This document shows, one piece after another, positions 7,829 to 13,212 of a DNA stretch of 13,212 nt. The first letter of the stretch is position 1. Every line of letters starts with the position of its first letter. Source of the stretch: Thermodesulfovibrionia bacterium (GTDB taxonomy: Bacteria > Nitrospirota > Thermodesulfovibrionia > UBA6902); the NCBI GenBank assembly GCA_947258735.1, contig CAMYJJ010000055.1:1-13212 (forward strand), read 5' to 3'. The translations under genes and the position numbers were made by a program. Under the pieces are notes generated by a model. The model saw nothing but the letters and a program-made list of their open reading frames with translations, did not search any database and had not been told where the DNA came from.

Positions 7829-8998
7829 ATGAAAATTTTTGAGATCGAGGAAGTGCAGGACAATACAGCCAAGATAAAAATAGTGGGAGTCGGCGGCGGC
7901 GGCAGCAATGCAGTCAACGGCATGATAGCAGCTAATCTTCAGGGAGTTGAGTTTATTGCCATTAACACAGATGCACAGGCACTGGAGTCTTCGCTTGCAC
8001 ATCAGCGTATACAGATCGGCAATACCCTGACAAAAGGTCTGGGGGCCGGAGCTAATCCTGAAGTAGGGAAACAGGCTGCACATGAAGACAGGGACCTTAT
8101 CGAGGGGGCGATCAAGGGTGCGGACATGGTCTTTATTACTGCCGGTATGGGTGGAGGCACGGGAACCGGTGCATCATCCATAGTTGCTGAGGTCGCACGG
8201 GAGCAGGGGATCCTCACTACGGCGGTCATTACCAGGCCGTTTCTTTTTGAAGGCAACAAGCGGTCCAAGAATGCAGAGCAGGGGATCAAGGAGCTGAGGA
8301 AGCATGTGGATTCCATCATCATCATCCACAATAACAGGATCCTTGATATTACCGAGAAGAATACTCCCTGGCTGCAGGCACTAAATCTCGCAAATGATGT
8401 GTTACGACAGGCAGTAAAGGGGATTTCTGATTTGATACTTGTCCCGGGACTTATTAACCAGGACTTTGCGGACATTAAAACAATTCTGCAGGACAGCGGC
8501 AAGGCCCTCATGGGAATAGGTCATGCAGAAGGCGAAGACCGGGCCATTGCTGCGGCCAAGATGGCCATAAAAAGCCCCCTGTTGGAGGAAACCTCCATTG
8601 ATGGCGCGAAAGGCGTGTTAATAAACATCACTGGAGGTTCCTCCTTATCCTTCCATGAGATCCATGAGGCTGCCAGCCTGATCAAGGACTCAGCTGACAG
8701 CGATGCTGAAATCATTTTCGGCTCTGTTATTGATCCTGATCTCGATGAAAAGATTACGTTAACAGTCATCGCTACAGGGTTTGAAGAAAAACCAAAAGCC
8801 GTCATGACATCCTATGACAGGTGGAGGCCGTCACGGGACGTCAGCTCTCTCAAAGGCTCGCACAGGCTGCTGTCCAAGGCTGCAATAAGAGAGACCGATG
8901 ATGTCATTTCTGGTGAAGAGTCGTACCTTGATGTTCCCACCTTTATGAGAAACTCTACATCTCAAGAAGAAGAGGTTGAGAGCAACCTGAAAAATTAA
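7829..8998 (+). CDS. ftsZ: FtsZ, tubulin-like division GTPase
   Basis: Polymerises into the Z ring at midcell; 389 residues. Sequence shows GVGGGGSNAVN near residue 20, the tubulin signature GGGTGTG at 108-114, ITRPF at 134-138, and the T7 catalytic loop NQDFAD at 210-215. The tail after about residue 320 is a short variable linker, then a conserved C-terminal peptide (LDVPTFMR, 367-374) that binds FtsA and other partners, followed by a further acidic stretch of 15 residues ending NLKN. A near-perfect ribosome binding site AAGGAGGT sits a few bases before the ATG, stronger than those of its neighbours, as expected for an abundant protein. An intrinsic terminator follows. Confidence 0.98.
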   Translation: MKIFEIEEVQDNTAKIKIVGVGGGGSNAVNGMIAANLQGVEFIAINTDAQALESSLAHQRIQIGNTLTKGLGAGANPEVGKQAAHEDRDLIEGAIKGADMVFITAGMGGGTGTGASSIVAEVAREQGILTTAVITRPFLFEGNKRSKNAEQGIKELRKHVDSIIIIHNNRILDITEKNTPWLQALNLANDVLRQAVKGISDLILVPGLINQDFADIKTILQDSGKALMGIGHAEGEDRAIAAAKMAIKSPLLEETSIDGAKGVLINITGGSSLSFHEIHEAASLIKDSADSDAEIIFGSVIDPDLDEKITLTVIATGFEEKPKAVMTSYDRWRPSRDVSSLKGSHRLLSKAAIRETDDVISGEESYLDVPTFMRNSTSQEEEVESNLKN

Positions 8999-9022
8999 GA
9001 TAATTATCAGTACAACATGACC

Positions 9023-9054
9023 GGGGCACTTCCAGAAGGAAGTGTCCCTTTCTT
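9023..9054 (+). terminator. Intrinsic terminator after ftsZ
   Basis: An 11-bp stem (GGGGCACTTCC with GGAAGTGTCCC, one G-U pair) closes a 4-base loop AGAA and is followed by TTTCTT. It starts 24 bases after the ftsZ stop and marks the end of the dcw operon. Confidence 0.9.
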
Positions 9055-9156
9055 GTGAATATTCTTTTGAAAAACCCTGTAAAAACAGTGTCGTAGATCC
9101 AGTAAGGAAAGTTACGACTTCATAATTAATTCAAAGTTTCTGTTCATAATTAATCT

Positions 9157-9300
9157 ATGAAAATAGAACTGCTGGAGAAATTCCCGGACGGTGTATTTGC
9201 AGGTTTTCTTATTGGATTTGTGATTATACATCCATTTTCAATGGTATTTGTCCGGAATGTGTTGACAAAGTATTTACTCGTGAGAAATGGGAATAAATAA
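9157..9300 (+). CDS. Small predicted single-pass membrane protein, 47 aa
   Basis: I do not recognise this protein. The frame ATG 9157 to TAA 9300 encodes 47 residues: a short charged start (MKIELLEKFPDG), a hydrophobic stretch from about residue 13 to 32 (begins VFAGFLIGFVII), then a basic tail ending VRNGNK. This is the layout of a small one-helix membrane protein with positive residues on the cytoplasmic side. No clear Shine-Dalgarno is visible. It lies after the ftsZ terminator and 86 bases before the cytochrome gene on the same strand, so it may be a small accessory of that gene. The leader holds a possible GTCGTA/TACGAC hairpin (9090-9118) and two copies of TTCATAATTAAT. Chance ORF remains possible. 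Confidence 0.45.
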   Translation: MKIELLEKFPDGVFAGFLIGFVIIHPFSMVFVRNVLTKYLLVRNGNK

Positions 9301-9386
9301 TTAAATGTTGTCTGAGAGCAAAAAAAGAACCTGTTTATTAAGAATGCAGATTAGCTGTTACACATTATAGCGGAGGGTACCAGGGC

Positions 9387-10292
9387 ATGAAAATATATTT
9401 GATATGTTTATATACAGTAAGCTTTACTATTATGTCTGCTTCTATGTTATTGGGGAGTAATGCTAATGATTATTCTCCCTTAATAATTGAGAATAAAAAT
9501 ATGACCGAAAAAATGCGGATAAGCAGAGGCGGGCAGCTCTATGATAACTGGTGGAAAACTTCTGTCGATGCTGAAAAGCCGGCAGAGGACCATCTGCTCT
9601 GGAAAACACAAAATGAAAACAAGAGAAAAGGTTATTCAACTTACAGGTGCAAAGAATGCCACGGCTGGGACTATCGCGGCAAAGACGGAGCATACAGTAA
9701 AGGGTCACATTATACGGGATTTAAGGGAATTTATGATGCATCACAGAAAATGACCATAGATGAGCTTGTAGGGGTACTTAAAGGTGAAACAAACAAAGAC
9801 CATGATTTTACGAGATACTTAAGTGAGGAGGATATTGCAGACCTTGCATTATTTCAAAAGCATGGCACTATTGATTTCATGAAGCTGGTAAATACTGACG
9901 CCTCGCTGGTTGGCGGGGACATCAGCAAAGGAAACAGCTTTTTTTCACAGAACTGTATGACTGAGTGCCATGGTCCCACAGGGATTTCGATTAATTTTGG
10001 AACTGATGAGAAACCGGAATTTATTGGGACCGTGGCTAAAAAGAACCCCTGGGAATTTATCCATAAAGTCAGGGCAGGGCAGCCCGGCACCAGAATGTCC
10101 TCTGGAATAATCAACAACTGGAGCGATGAGGAGATTATAGACCTCCTCGCGTATGCGCAGACATTACCCACTGAACAACCGGAGGCAGGATGGTTTGATA
10201 AGTTACTCTCATTTATTGGTCTGGGAAACAAAGAGCAGGGGACTCATGCACATGAAGAGCACAGAGGTTTTGGTCCAAAGTTGGAACAGTAA
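9387..10292 (+). CDS. Secreted diheme c-type cytochrome (one CXXCH, one CXXXCH)
   Basis: 301 residues with a hydrophobic N-terminal signal (residues 1-26, plausible cleavage after GSNA), so periplasmic or membrane-attached. Two cytochrome c-like domains follow. Domain 1 has the canonical heme site CKECH at 88-92 followed by GWDYRGKDGAYSKGSH; its likely distal ligand region reads DHDFTRYLSEEDIADLA, where His139 stands where many such domains have Met. Domain 2 has CMTECH at 190-195, a CXXXCH motif with one extra residue, and a probable Met ligand at 237 (GTRMSSG). The C-terminal tail is His/Glu-rich. Ribosome binding site GGAGG is 10 bases before the ATG. The electron partner is unknown. It converges with the TlpA-like gene on the other strand, a type of protein often used to keep apocytochrome cysteines reduced. 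Confidence 0.85.
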   Translation: MKIYLICLYTVSFTIMSASMLLGSNANDYSPLIIENKNMTEKMRISRGGQLYDNWWKTSVDAEKPAEDHLLWKTQNENKRKGYSTYRCKECHGWDYRGKDGAYSKGSHYTGFKGIYDASQKMTIDELVGVLKGETNKDHDFTRYLSEEDIADLALFQKHGTIDFMKLVNTDASLVGGDISKGNSFFSQNCMTECHGPTGISINFGTDEKPEFIGTVAKKNPWEFIHKVRAGQPGTRMSSGIINNWSDEEIIDLLAYAQTLPTEQPEAGWFDKLLSFIGLGNKEQGTHAHEEHRGFGPKLEQ

Positions 10293-10336
10293 CATCTGAT
10301 GTCATACGGTCTAAGAAGGGCATTACACGACAGGAA

Positions 10337-10918
10337 TTAAAAGTGCATTAACATGTCAATCAAATGCTTCATATTATCTGCATCCCACTCCCTGTACCCT
10401 TTTGCCATTCCGATTAACATGCCGTTTTTATTAATAAGAAATTTCATGGGATGTGAGCGCACTCCATATAGTGCACTCACTTTACCGTCAATATCCAGAA
10501 GGGCAGGAATGGTATATCCTTTTTTATCCATGAACTTCTTGACGACAGAACTTTTTTCCCGGACATCTATTGTCAGGAGTACAAAGGGTTTGCCGGTAAA
10601 ATGACCATGCAGATTTTCCAGAGAAGGTAACTCCTTCTTACACCAGCTTCACCACGTGGCCCAGAAGCTGAGAAGAACAACATTTCCACGAAGCTGCCCC
10701 AGCTTTACCGGTTCCCCATCTGTGGTGTTTAGCGTAAAGTCAGGGACTTCAAAAGGTTCAGCTATTGCATACATATTCATGGATGCCATAAGCTCAGCAA
10801 CTTCAATATCTTCTGATGCATATGTTGTATCCATAAGCCCTGCAAAAATTATGAAAAGCAGGATAATAAAAAAGAATATGCTCAGATAATGTTTCCTTAC
10901 CACTGGTTCTAATTTCAT
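10337..10918 (-). CDS. TlpA/ResA-like thioredoxin-fold protein with in-frame TGA at the active-site Cys; candidate selenoprotein
   Basis: Reading from ATG 10918 to TAA 10337 gives 194 codons in one frame, with a single internal TGA (10651-10649) at codon 90. Before it: a basic start, a membrane anchor or signal ([16 protein letters not shown], residues 12-27), and the redoxin entry [19 protein letters not shown], then LLSFWATW. After it: [13 protein letters not shown], later the cis-Pro region [15 protein letters not shown] and a closing helix. TlpA/ResA/CcmG proteins have WCxxC here, so the TGA replaces precisely the nucleophilic Cys and would give U90-S-W-C93. TGA is a normal stop in ftsW and murC, so this is not a recoded genetic code. 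A SECIS-like hairpin lies just downstream. The start has AGAGG about 5 bases upstream. Likely periplasm-facing thiol-disulfide oxidoreductase. A nonsense mutation is the alternative, since two genes nearby are broken. Confidence 0.75.
10622..10651 (-). promoter_or_regulatory. Candidate bacterial SECIS hairpin downstream of the in-frame UGA
   Basis: In the minus-strand mRNA, 10 bases after the UGA a 6-bp stem AGAAGG/CCTTCT (10638-10633 with 10627-10622) closes the 5-base loop AGUUA. The loop begins 16 bases after the UGA and has G as its second base. Bacterial SECIS elements known from formate dehydrogenase and others have a stem-loop right after the UGA, with a G among the first two loop bases and roughly this spacing. 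The stem is short, so this is suggestive only. Confidence 0.45.
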
Positions 10919-11270
10919 AAATGCCTCTTTCTATTGTTTTATGCCCGAAGCCTGCCCCAGCAGTCAGTAAGCAGGGGTCTGTAGTCGGGCCTGTCTACCG
11001 GCAGGCAGGCTGCCGGAATGACAAACGAAATGTCTGAACTTATACACAGATTTTCCAGCCTGACAAAAAATGGGGTTGCTATGTTAAACAGGCTGTATAC
11101 ATTGTTAGATTGATATTATTTTAGAATTAAACTATGAAGGGATTATGAAAAGTCAATTTGTATCGGACTTGCTAACGCTTTGTATTTACTCATTTAACTT
11201 TCAGACAATTCAATTATTCATTGTTTCATTTTGTATCTACACGATAAATAAATGTAATTTTTCACACTCG
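10919..11270. other. Non-coding gap between two minus-strand genes
   Basis: I see no convincing gene here. The part next to the TlpA-like gene is GC-richer and holds a palindromic half-element (10998-11022); the rest is AT-rich. It probably contains the promoter of the TlpA-like gene, but I cannot place it. Confidence 0.5.
10998..11022. repeat. Palindromic half-element related to elements A and B
   Basis: CCGGCA and TGCCGG pair around a short GC-rich loop, and the right end continues GGAATGAC exactly as in element B (7754). The left outer end expected as GTCATTCC is missing or degraded (GTAGTCGGGCC is the nearest sequence), so this looks like a partial or decayed copy. Confidence 0.5.
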
Positions 11271-11475
11271 TTAATTTGTAACAGAATAACATGCGTTCTT
11301 AACTGCATCTACTATTGAATCCCTGGATGTTTTAACTTCGTCATAAACAACATTTGCCGCTCCTGCTGTTATGTCTGATGAGGTGACGCCTTCAAGATCG
11401 TCTACTGCTTTTTTTACCCTTGCCACCACAATGCTGGCAACTCATACCGTCAACCTTTAATGATATCTCTGACAT
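11271..11475 (-). pseudogene. CopZ/MerP-like heavy-metal-associated (HMA) domain protein, frameshifted
   Basis: The start has an excellent ribosome binding site (GGAGGT, 5 bases before ATG 11475). The first 16 codons read MSEISLKVDGMSCQHC, the typical first strand and CxxC metal site of copper chaperones and mercury-binding MerP. After the second Cys the frame is lost and stops after 11 more codons. Skipping one G restores a family-like continuation, VARVKKAVDDLEGV, then a typical second half with NVVYDE and the end DAVKNACYSVTN before TAA at 11271. The whole stretch is 205 bases, one more than a 67-codon gene. So it is a full-length HMA gene with one extra base in the GTGGTGG region; a sequencing error is possible. 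If functional it would bind Cu(I) or similar ions in the cytoplasm. Confidence 0.8.
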
Positions 11476-11652
11476 GTTACACCTCCACATTAGTCGTTTG
11501 TCATCATGACAATAGATTGTAAATTTAAAAGCGGGGTAATAAGAATTGATGAAACAAGTTATGGACCTTTATATTAATGTACAACAGATCGCGAAAGCAT
11601 GGAGAATCTCGTTATTAAAATTTTTTTTATATCAGTGTATCTTCTCTGATAA

Positions 11653-12057
11653 TTACGTACCTTCATGTGTATTTGACTGCACAATTAATGTTAGTCCATG
11701 AATATTTTTTACTGTAACGTATTCCCCCTTTTCTATTGGTTCATGTCCTTCCATGACTGTAGCACGCCATATTTCACCATTTATTTTGACGTTACCGGAA
11801 GGTGACAGACTGTCCATAGCTATCCCCTGCGATCCGCTCATGGTGTTTGGTGCGCTTTTATCATAGGCTCGCCATACAAAGGGATACAGGATTATATTTA
11901 TCATCAGAAATAGTGAGGTGAATGTCCACACAGCCCACATGGGGATATTAATCCACTGCCTGATCAGGACCAGGACCAGGAGCAGAAGAACAACTTCAGC
12001 TGCCTGAAGCAGTGAATATCTCAGTATGATCTGCCTTGACCACATTTCCTGGTTCAT
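11653..12057 (-). CDS. NfeD-like membrane protein with C-terminal OB-fold
   Basis: 134 residues from ATG 12057, or 138 from a GTG at 12069; the ATG has GGGTGA about 8 bases upstream, so I prefer it. Two hydrophobic helices (around AAEVVLLLLVLVLIRQW and AVWTFTSLFLMINIILYPF) are followed by a soluble domain reading SGSQGIAMDSLSPSGNVKI then GEIWRATV, EKGEYVTVKNIHGLTLIV. This pattern (GxxGxAxxxLxPxGxVxIxGExWxA ... GxxVxV) is the NfeD C-terminal OB-fold. NfeD proteins are often paired with stomatin/SPFH or membrane proteases and linked to membrane quality control; no such partner is visible here. It follows a small glycine-rich gene by about 10-20 bases on the same strand, probably one transcript. 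Confidence 0.75.
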   Translation of the reverse strand: MNQEMWSRQIILRYSLLQAAEVVLLLLVLVLIRQWINIPMWAVWTFTSLFLMINIILYPFVWRAYDKSAPNTMSGSQGIAMDSLSPSGNVKINGEIWRATVMEGHEPIEKGEYVTVKNIHGLTLIVQSNTHEGT

Positions 12058-12078
12058 ACTACGTATCACCCTATTATC

Positions 12079-12357
12079 TTAAGGAGGACCGGGGTATGTA
12101 TCTTCCGAAGCGAGTAATGCTTTTGATACCACCCCCGGAGAGTTGGGCAATTCATTGTTTGATTTTTGAAAAGAACGTGGATCTGGAATTTTATCTTCAT
12201 CAGTTTCTTTGGCAGAAGGTTTATGCATCTTATGCATGAATTTCATATCTCCCATTAATCCTAACCCAAATCCTGCAGCAGGAGCAATATACATCCAGGG
12301 GCCTCCTAATTGCTGGCCAACATACAGTCCTCCATAAAGCCCTGCACAGCATAGCAT
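12079..12357 (-). CDS. Small glycine-rich putative membrane protein, 92 aa, unknown function
   Basis: I do not recognise the family. The ORF has a very strong ribosome binding site (AAGGAGGT, 7 bases before ATG 12357), which makes it a real gene. The first 36 residues (MLCCAGLYGGLYVGQQLGG, then WMYIAPAAGFGLGLMGDM) form a glycine-rich hydrophobic segment with a vicinal Cys pair at positions 3-4. A Lys/His/Met-rich junction (KFMHKMHKP) and a polar, Pro/Ser/Glu-rich tail follow. The Cys pair plus Met/His cluster could bind metal or sit near redox proteins, but this is speculation. It precedes the NfeD-like gene with a gap of about 10-20 bases and is likely co-transcribed with it. Confidence 0.7.
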   Translation of the reverse strand: MLCCAGLYGGLYVGQQLGGPWMYIAPAAGFGLGLMGDMKFMHKMHKPSAKETDEDKIPDPRSFQKSNNELPNSPGVVSKALLASEDTYPGPP

Positions 12358-12505
12358 AGTTATAACCTCCTTTAACGACAGTAATTACTCTATACAATAA
12401 AGATACCCTGAATTTATGAAGTATTGATGAGGAGAGCAGGAAAATGCACACATATTTTTCACGATATAATAATTGCCAGATGAAATATTGCCACTATTAA
12501 CAACG

Positions 12506-12573
12506 TAGGGGCAGCCCCTGAATCTGGAATATCTCTCTGTATAAAAAGTGCAGATTCAAGGGCTGGTCCCCTA
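12506..12573. repeat. Imperfect inverted repeat (TAGGGG-ended)
   Basis: Left arm TAGGGGCAGCCCCTGAATCTG (12506-12526, 21 bases with its last G) matches the reverse complement of the right arm (12551-12573) except for two inserted bases and one mismatch; the spacer is about 24 bases. It lies between the cytochrome remnant and the 92-aa gene, both on the minus strand. It could be a small dispersed repeat or a transcript-end hairpin; there is no clear T-run on the minus strand. Confidence 0.6.
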
Positions 12574-12582
12574 TGTCATTAC

Positions 12583-12875
12583 TTAGTGCCCGTGCTCTTT
12601 TTGTCCTGGCTCTTCTTCATGATGCTTTTTTCCCACCATTGCAACTTTTTCGACGTCTGTATGGGTATGGGTCAGGAGATGTCTATGGGAGAAGACATGA
12701 GCATATGACATCACCTGCCACACTTCTTTTTCTGTTAAATCATTTTTGTAGGCAGGCATTTTTGATTTAAAAGGTGCATGATTATCAGCAACTGTAATTT
12801 CATATCGTAATTCATGATAATTTATGGAAGTAAACAATTATTGCTTTCCCTCTGTGAGGTGCACGTTAGGCACAT
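12583..12875 (-). pseudogene. Remnant of a monoheme c-type cytochrome
   Basis: An open stretch of 84 codons ends at 12583 and contains KSKMPAYKNDLTEKEVWQVM, the distal Met ligand and closing helix of a cytochrome c domain, then a His-rich tail ending GQKEHGH. The heme site is missing from this frame. Just upstream the minus strand reads MCLTC followed by AC (12875-12860); adding one C would make CLTCH and put it in frame with LTEGKQ, after which a TAA interrupts before the open part. So the CXXCH is broken by a one-base deletion and a stop follows. No signal peptide is recognisable upstream. This points to a decayed cytochrome gene; translation from the TTG at 12837 would give a heme-less fragment. 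Confidence 0.6.
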
Positions 12876-12996
12876 AGAAGGATTCTAAATTTTATTAAAG
12901 CAGCTAGTTGTGATAATGTAAAAATATCTAACTTCCAGTAAATACGATTTTGTATATATACGTATGCTCATAACAGAAAGGCAGAGGAGGTAAAGC

Positions 12997-13212
12997 ATGG
13001 TTGTTAGTAGGAAGAAGAGTGCGAAGTCAACTCGACCTAAGAAAACCGCGAACGCTAACACAGGAGCATCAAAGAAGAAATGTGCCAGCAGGAAGATAAG
13101 CCCTGATCCCGAAGAGGCACTGAAAGGAAAGGACTTCAGAGATGCTAAGAGCAAGGCACGCCAGTATGCAAAAAACCCTAAGATGGCCTTCCAGGCTGCG
13201 GACGATGCAAGG
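12997..13212 (+). CDS. Lysine-rich protein, possibly YkvA-like (DUF1232) N-terminus, cut by window edge
   Basis: Starts at ATG 12997 behind a strong GAGGAGG ribosome binding site and stays open for 72 codons to the right edge. The first 35 residues are very basic and low-complexity (MVVSRKKSAKSTRPKKTAN, then more Lys/Ala/Ser), followed by DPEEALKGKDFRDAKSKARQ and YAKNPKMAFQAADDAR. The second part resembles the helix that precedes the DUF1232/YkvA membrane domain in many proteins, but the diagnostic region is outside the window. A histone H1-like Lys/Ala-rich tail is an alternative description. It is divergent from the minus-strand genes on its left. Confidence 0.7.
   Translation, partial: MVVSRKKSAKSTRPKKTANANTGASKKKCASRKISPDPEEALKGKDFRDAKSKARQYAKNPKMAFQAADDAR

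Noticed and set aside
10353..10604. An 83-codon plus-strand ORF over the second half of the TlpA-like gene
   Set aside because: It is antisense to clear redoxin sequence with the cis-Pro loop and has no recognisable features of its own.
10649..10651. TGA read as Trp or Gly through an alternative genetic code
   Set aside because: ftsW and murC end with TGA at sensible positions, and Trp is encoded by TGG throughout.
10921..11037. A short plus-strand ORF running through the palindromic half-element
   Set aside because: Its sequence is mostly translated repeat (VYRQAGCRND type) with no ribosome binding site.
11271..11475. Programmed frameshifting at the run of seven A in the HMA gene
   Set aside because: The frame must move by +1, and a -1 slip on A AAA AAA would not restore it. 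Family residues (VARVKK) place the extra base upstream of the A run.
11630..11652. ATCAG/CTGAT hairpin near a T-run as a terminator for the NfeD-like gene
   Set aside because: On the minus strand the run after the hairpin is A, not T, and the stem is only 5 bp.
12096..12239. A plus-strand ORF (MYLPKRVMLL...) behind AAGGAGG
   Set aside because: The Shine-Dalgarno match is good, but the ORF is antisense to the 92-aa minus-strand gene, which has a stronger start and a more protein-like composition.
12885..13154. An 89-codon minus-strand ORF at the right edge
   Set aside because: It is the shadow of the lysine-rich plus-strand gene with a strong ribosome binding site; its composition is Phe/Leu/Ser-rich as expected from antisense of Lys codons.

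Overview
The window is a bacterial chromosome segment. Its first two thirds (about 2-9000, all + strand) are the distal part of a division and cell-wall (dcw) cluster in the order ftsW (5' end missing), murG, murC, murB, ddl, ftsQ, ftsA, ftsZ. Gene order, diderm-type FtsQ and FtsA, moderate GC content and the many small palindromic and 7-bp repeats fit an environmental Nitrospirota- or Desulfobacterota-like genome. This placement is inference; no rRNA or marker search was possible. Genes abut or overlap (ftsW/murG, ddl/ftsQ), and a strong intrinsic terminator follows ftsZ.

The dcw genes make and use lipid II. MurB and MurC act on the UDP-MurNAc precursor, Ddl supplies D-Ala-D-Ala, MurG makes lipid II, FtsW polymerises it, and FtsQ, FtsA and FtsZ build the divisome. 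The cluster is peppered with repeats. Palindromic GTCATTCC-type elements lie in the murC-murB and ftsA-ftsZ gaps. Degenerate 7-bp tandem tracts sit in the murG 3' end, inside murC (in frame) and before ddl.

From 9001 onward the window is accessory: a predicted 47-aa membrane protein, a secreted diheme c-type cytochrome with one canonical CXXCH and one unusual CXXXCH site, then a run of minus-strand genes. These are a TlpA/ResA-like thioredoxin, a broken CopZ-like metal-binding gene, an NfeD-like membrane protein, a small glycine-rich protein and a cytochrome c remnant. A lysine-rich gene enters on the + strand at the right edge.

The most striking feature is the TlpA-like gene (10918 to 10337, minus). 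Its 194 codons are open except for a single in-frame TGA, placed exactly at the first cysteine of the WCxxC redox motif, giving UxxC if read as selenocysteine. A hairpin meeting the usual bacterial SECIS geometry begins 10 nt after the TGA. It is a good candidate selenoprotein and lies convergent with the cytochrome. Two other minus-strand genes nearby are truly broken, so a plain nonsense mutation is the main alternative.
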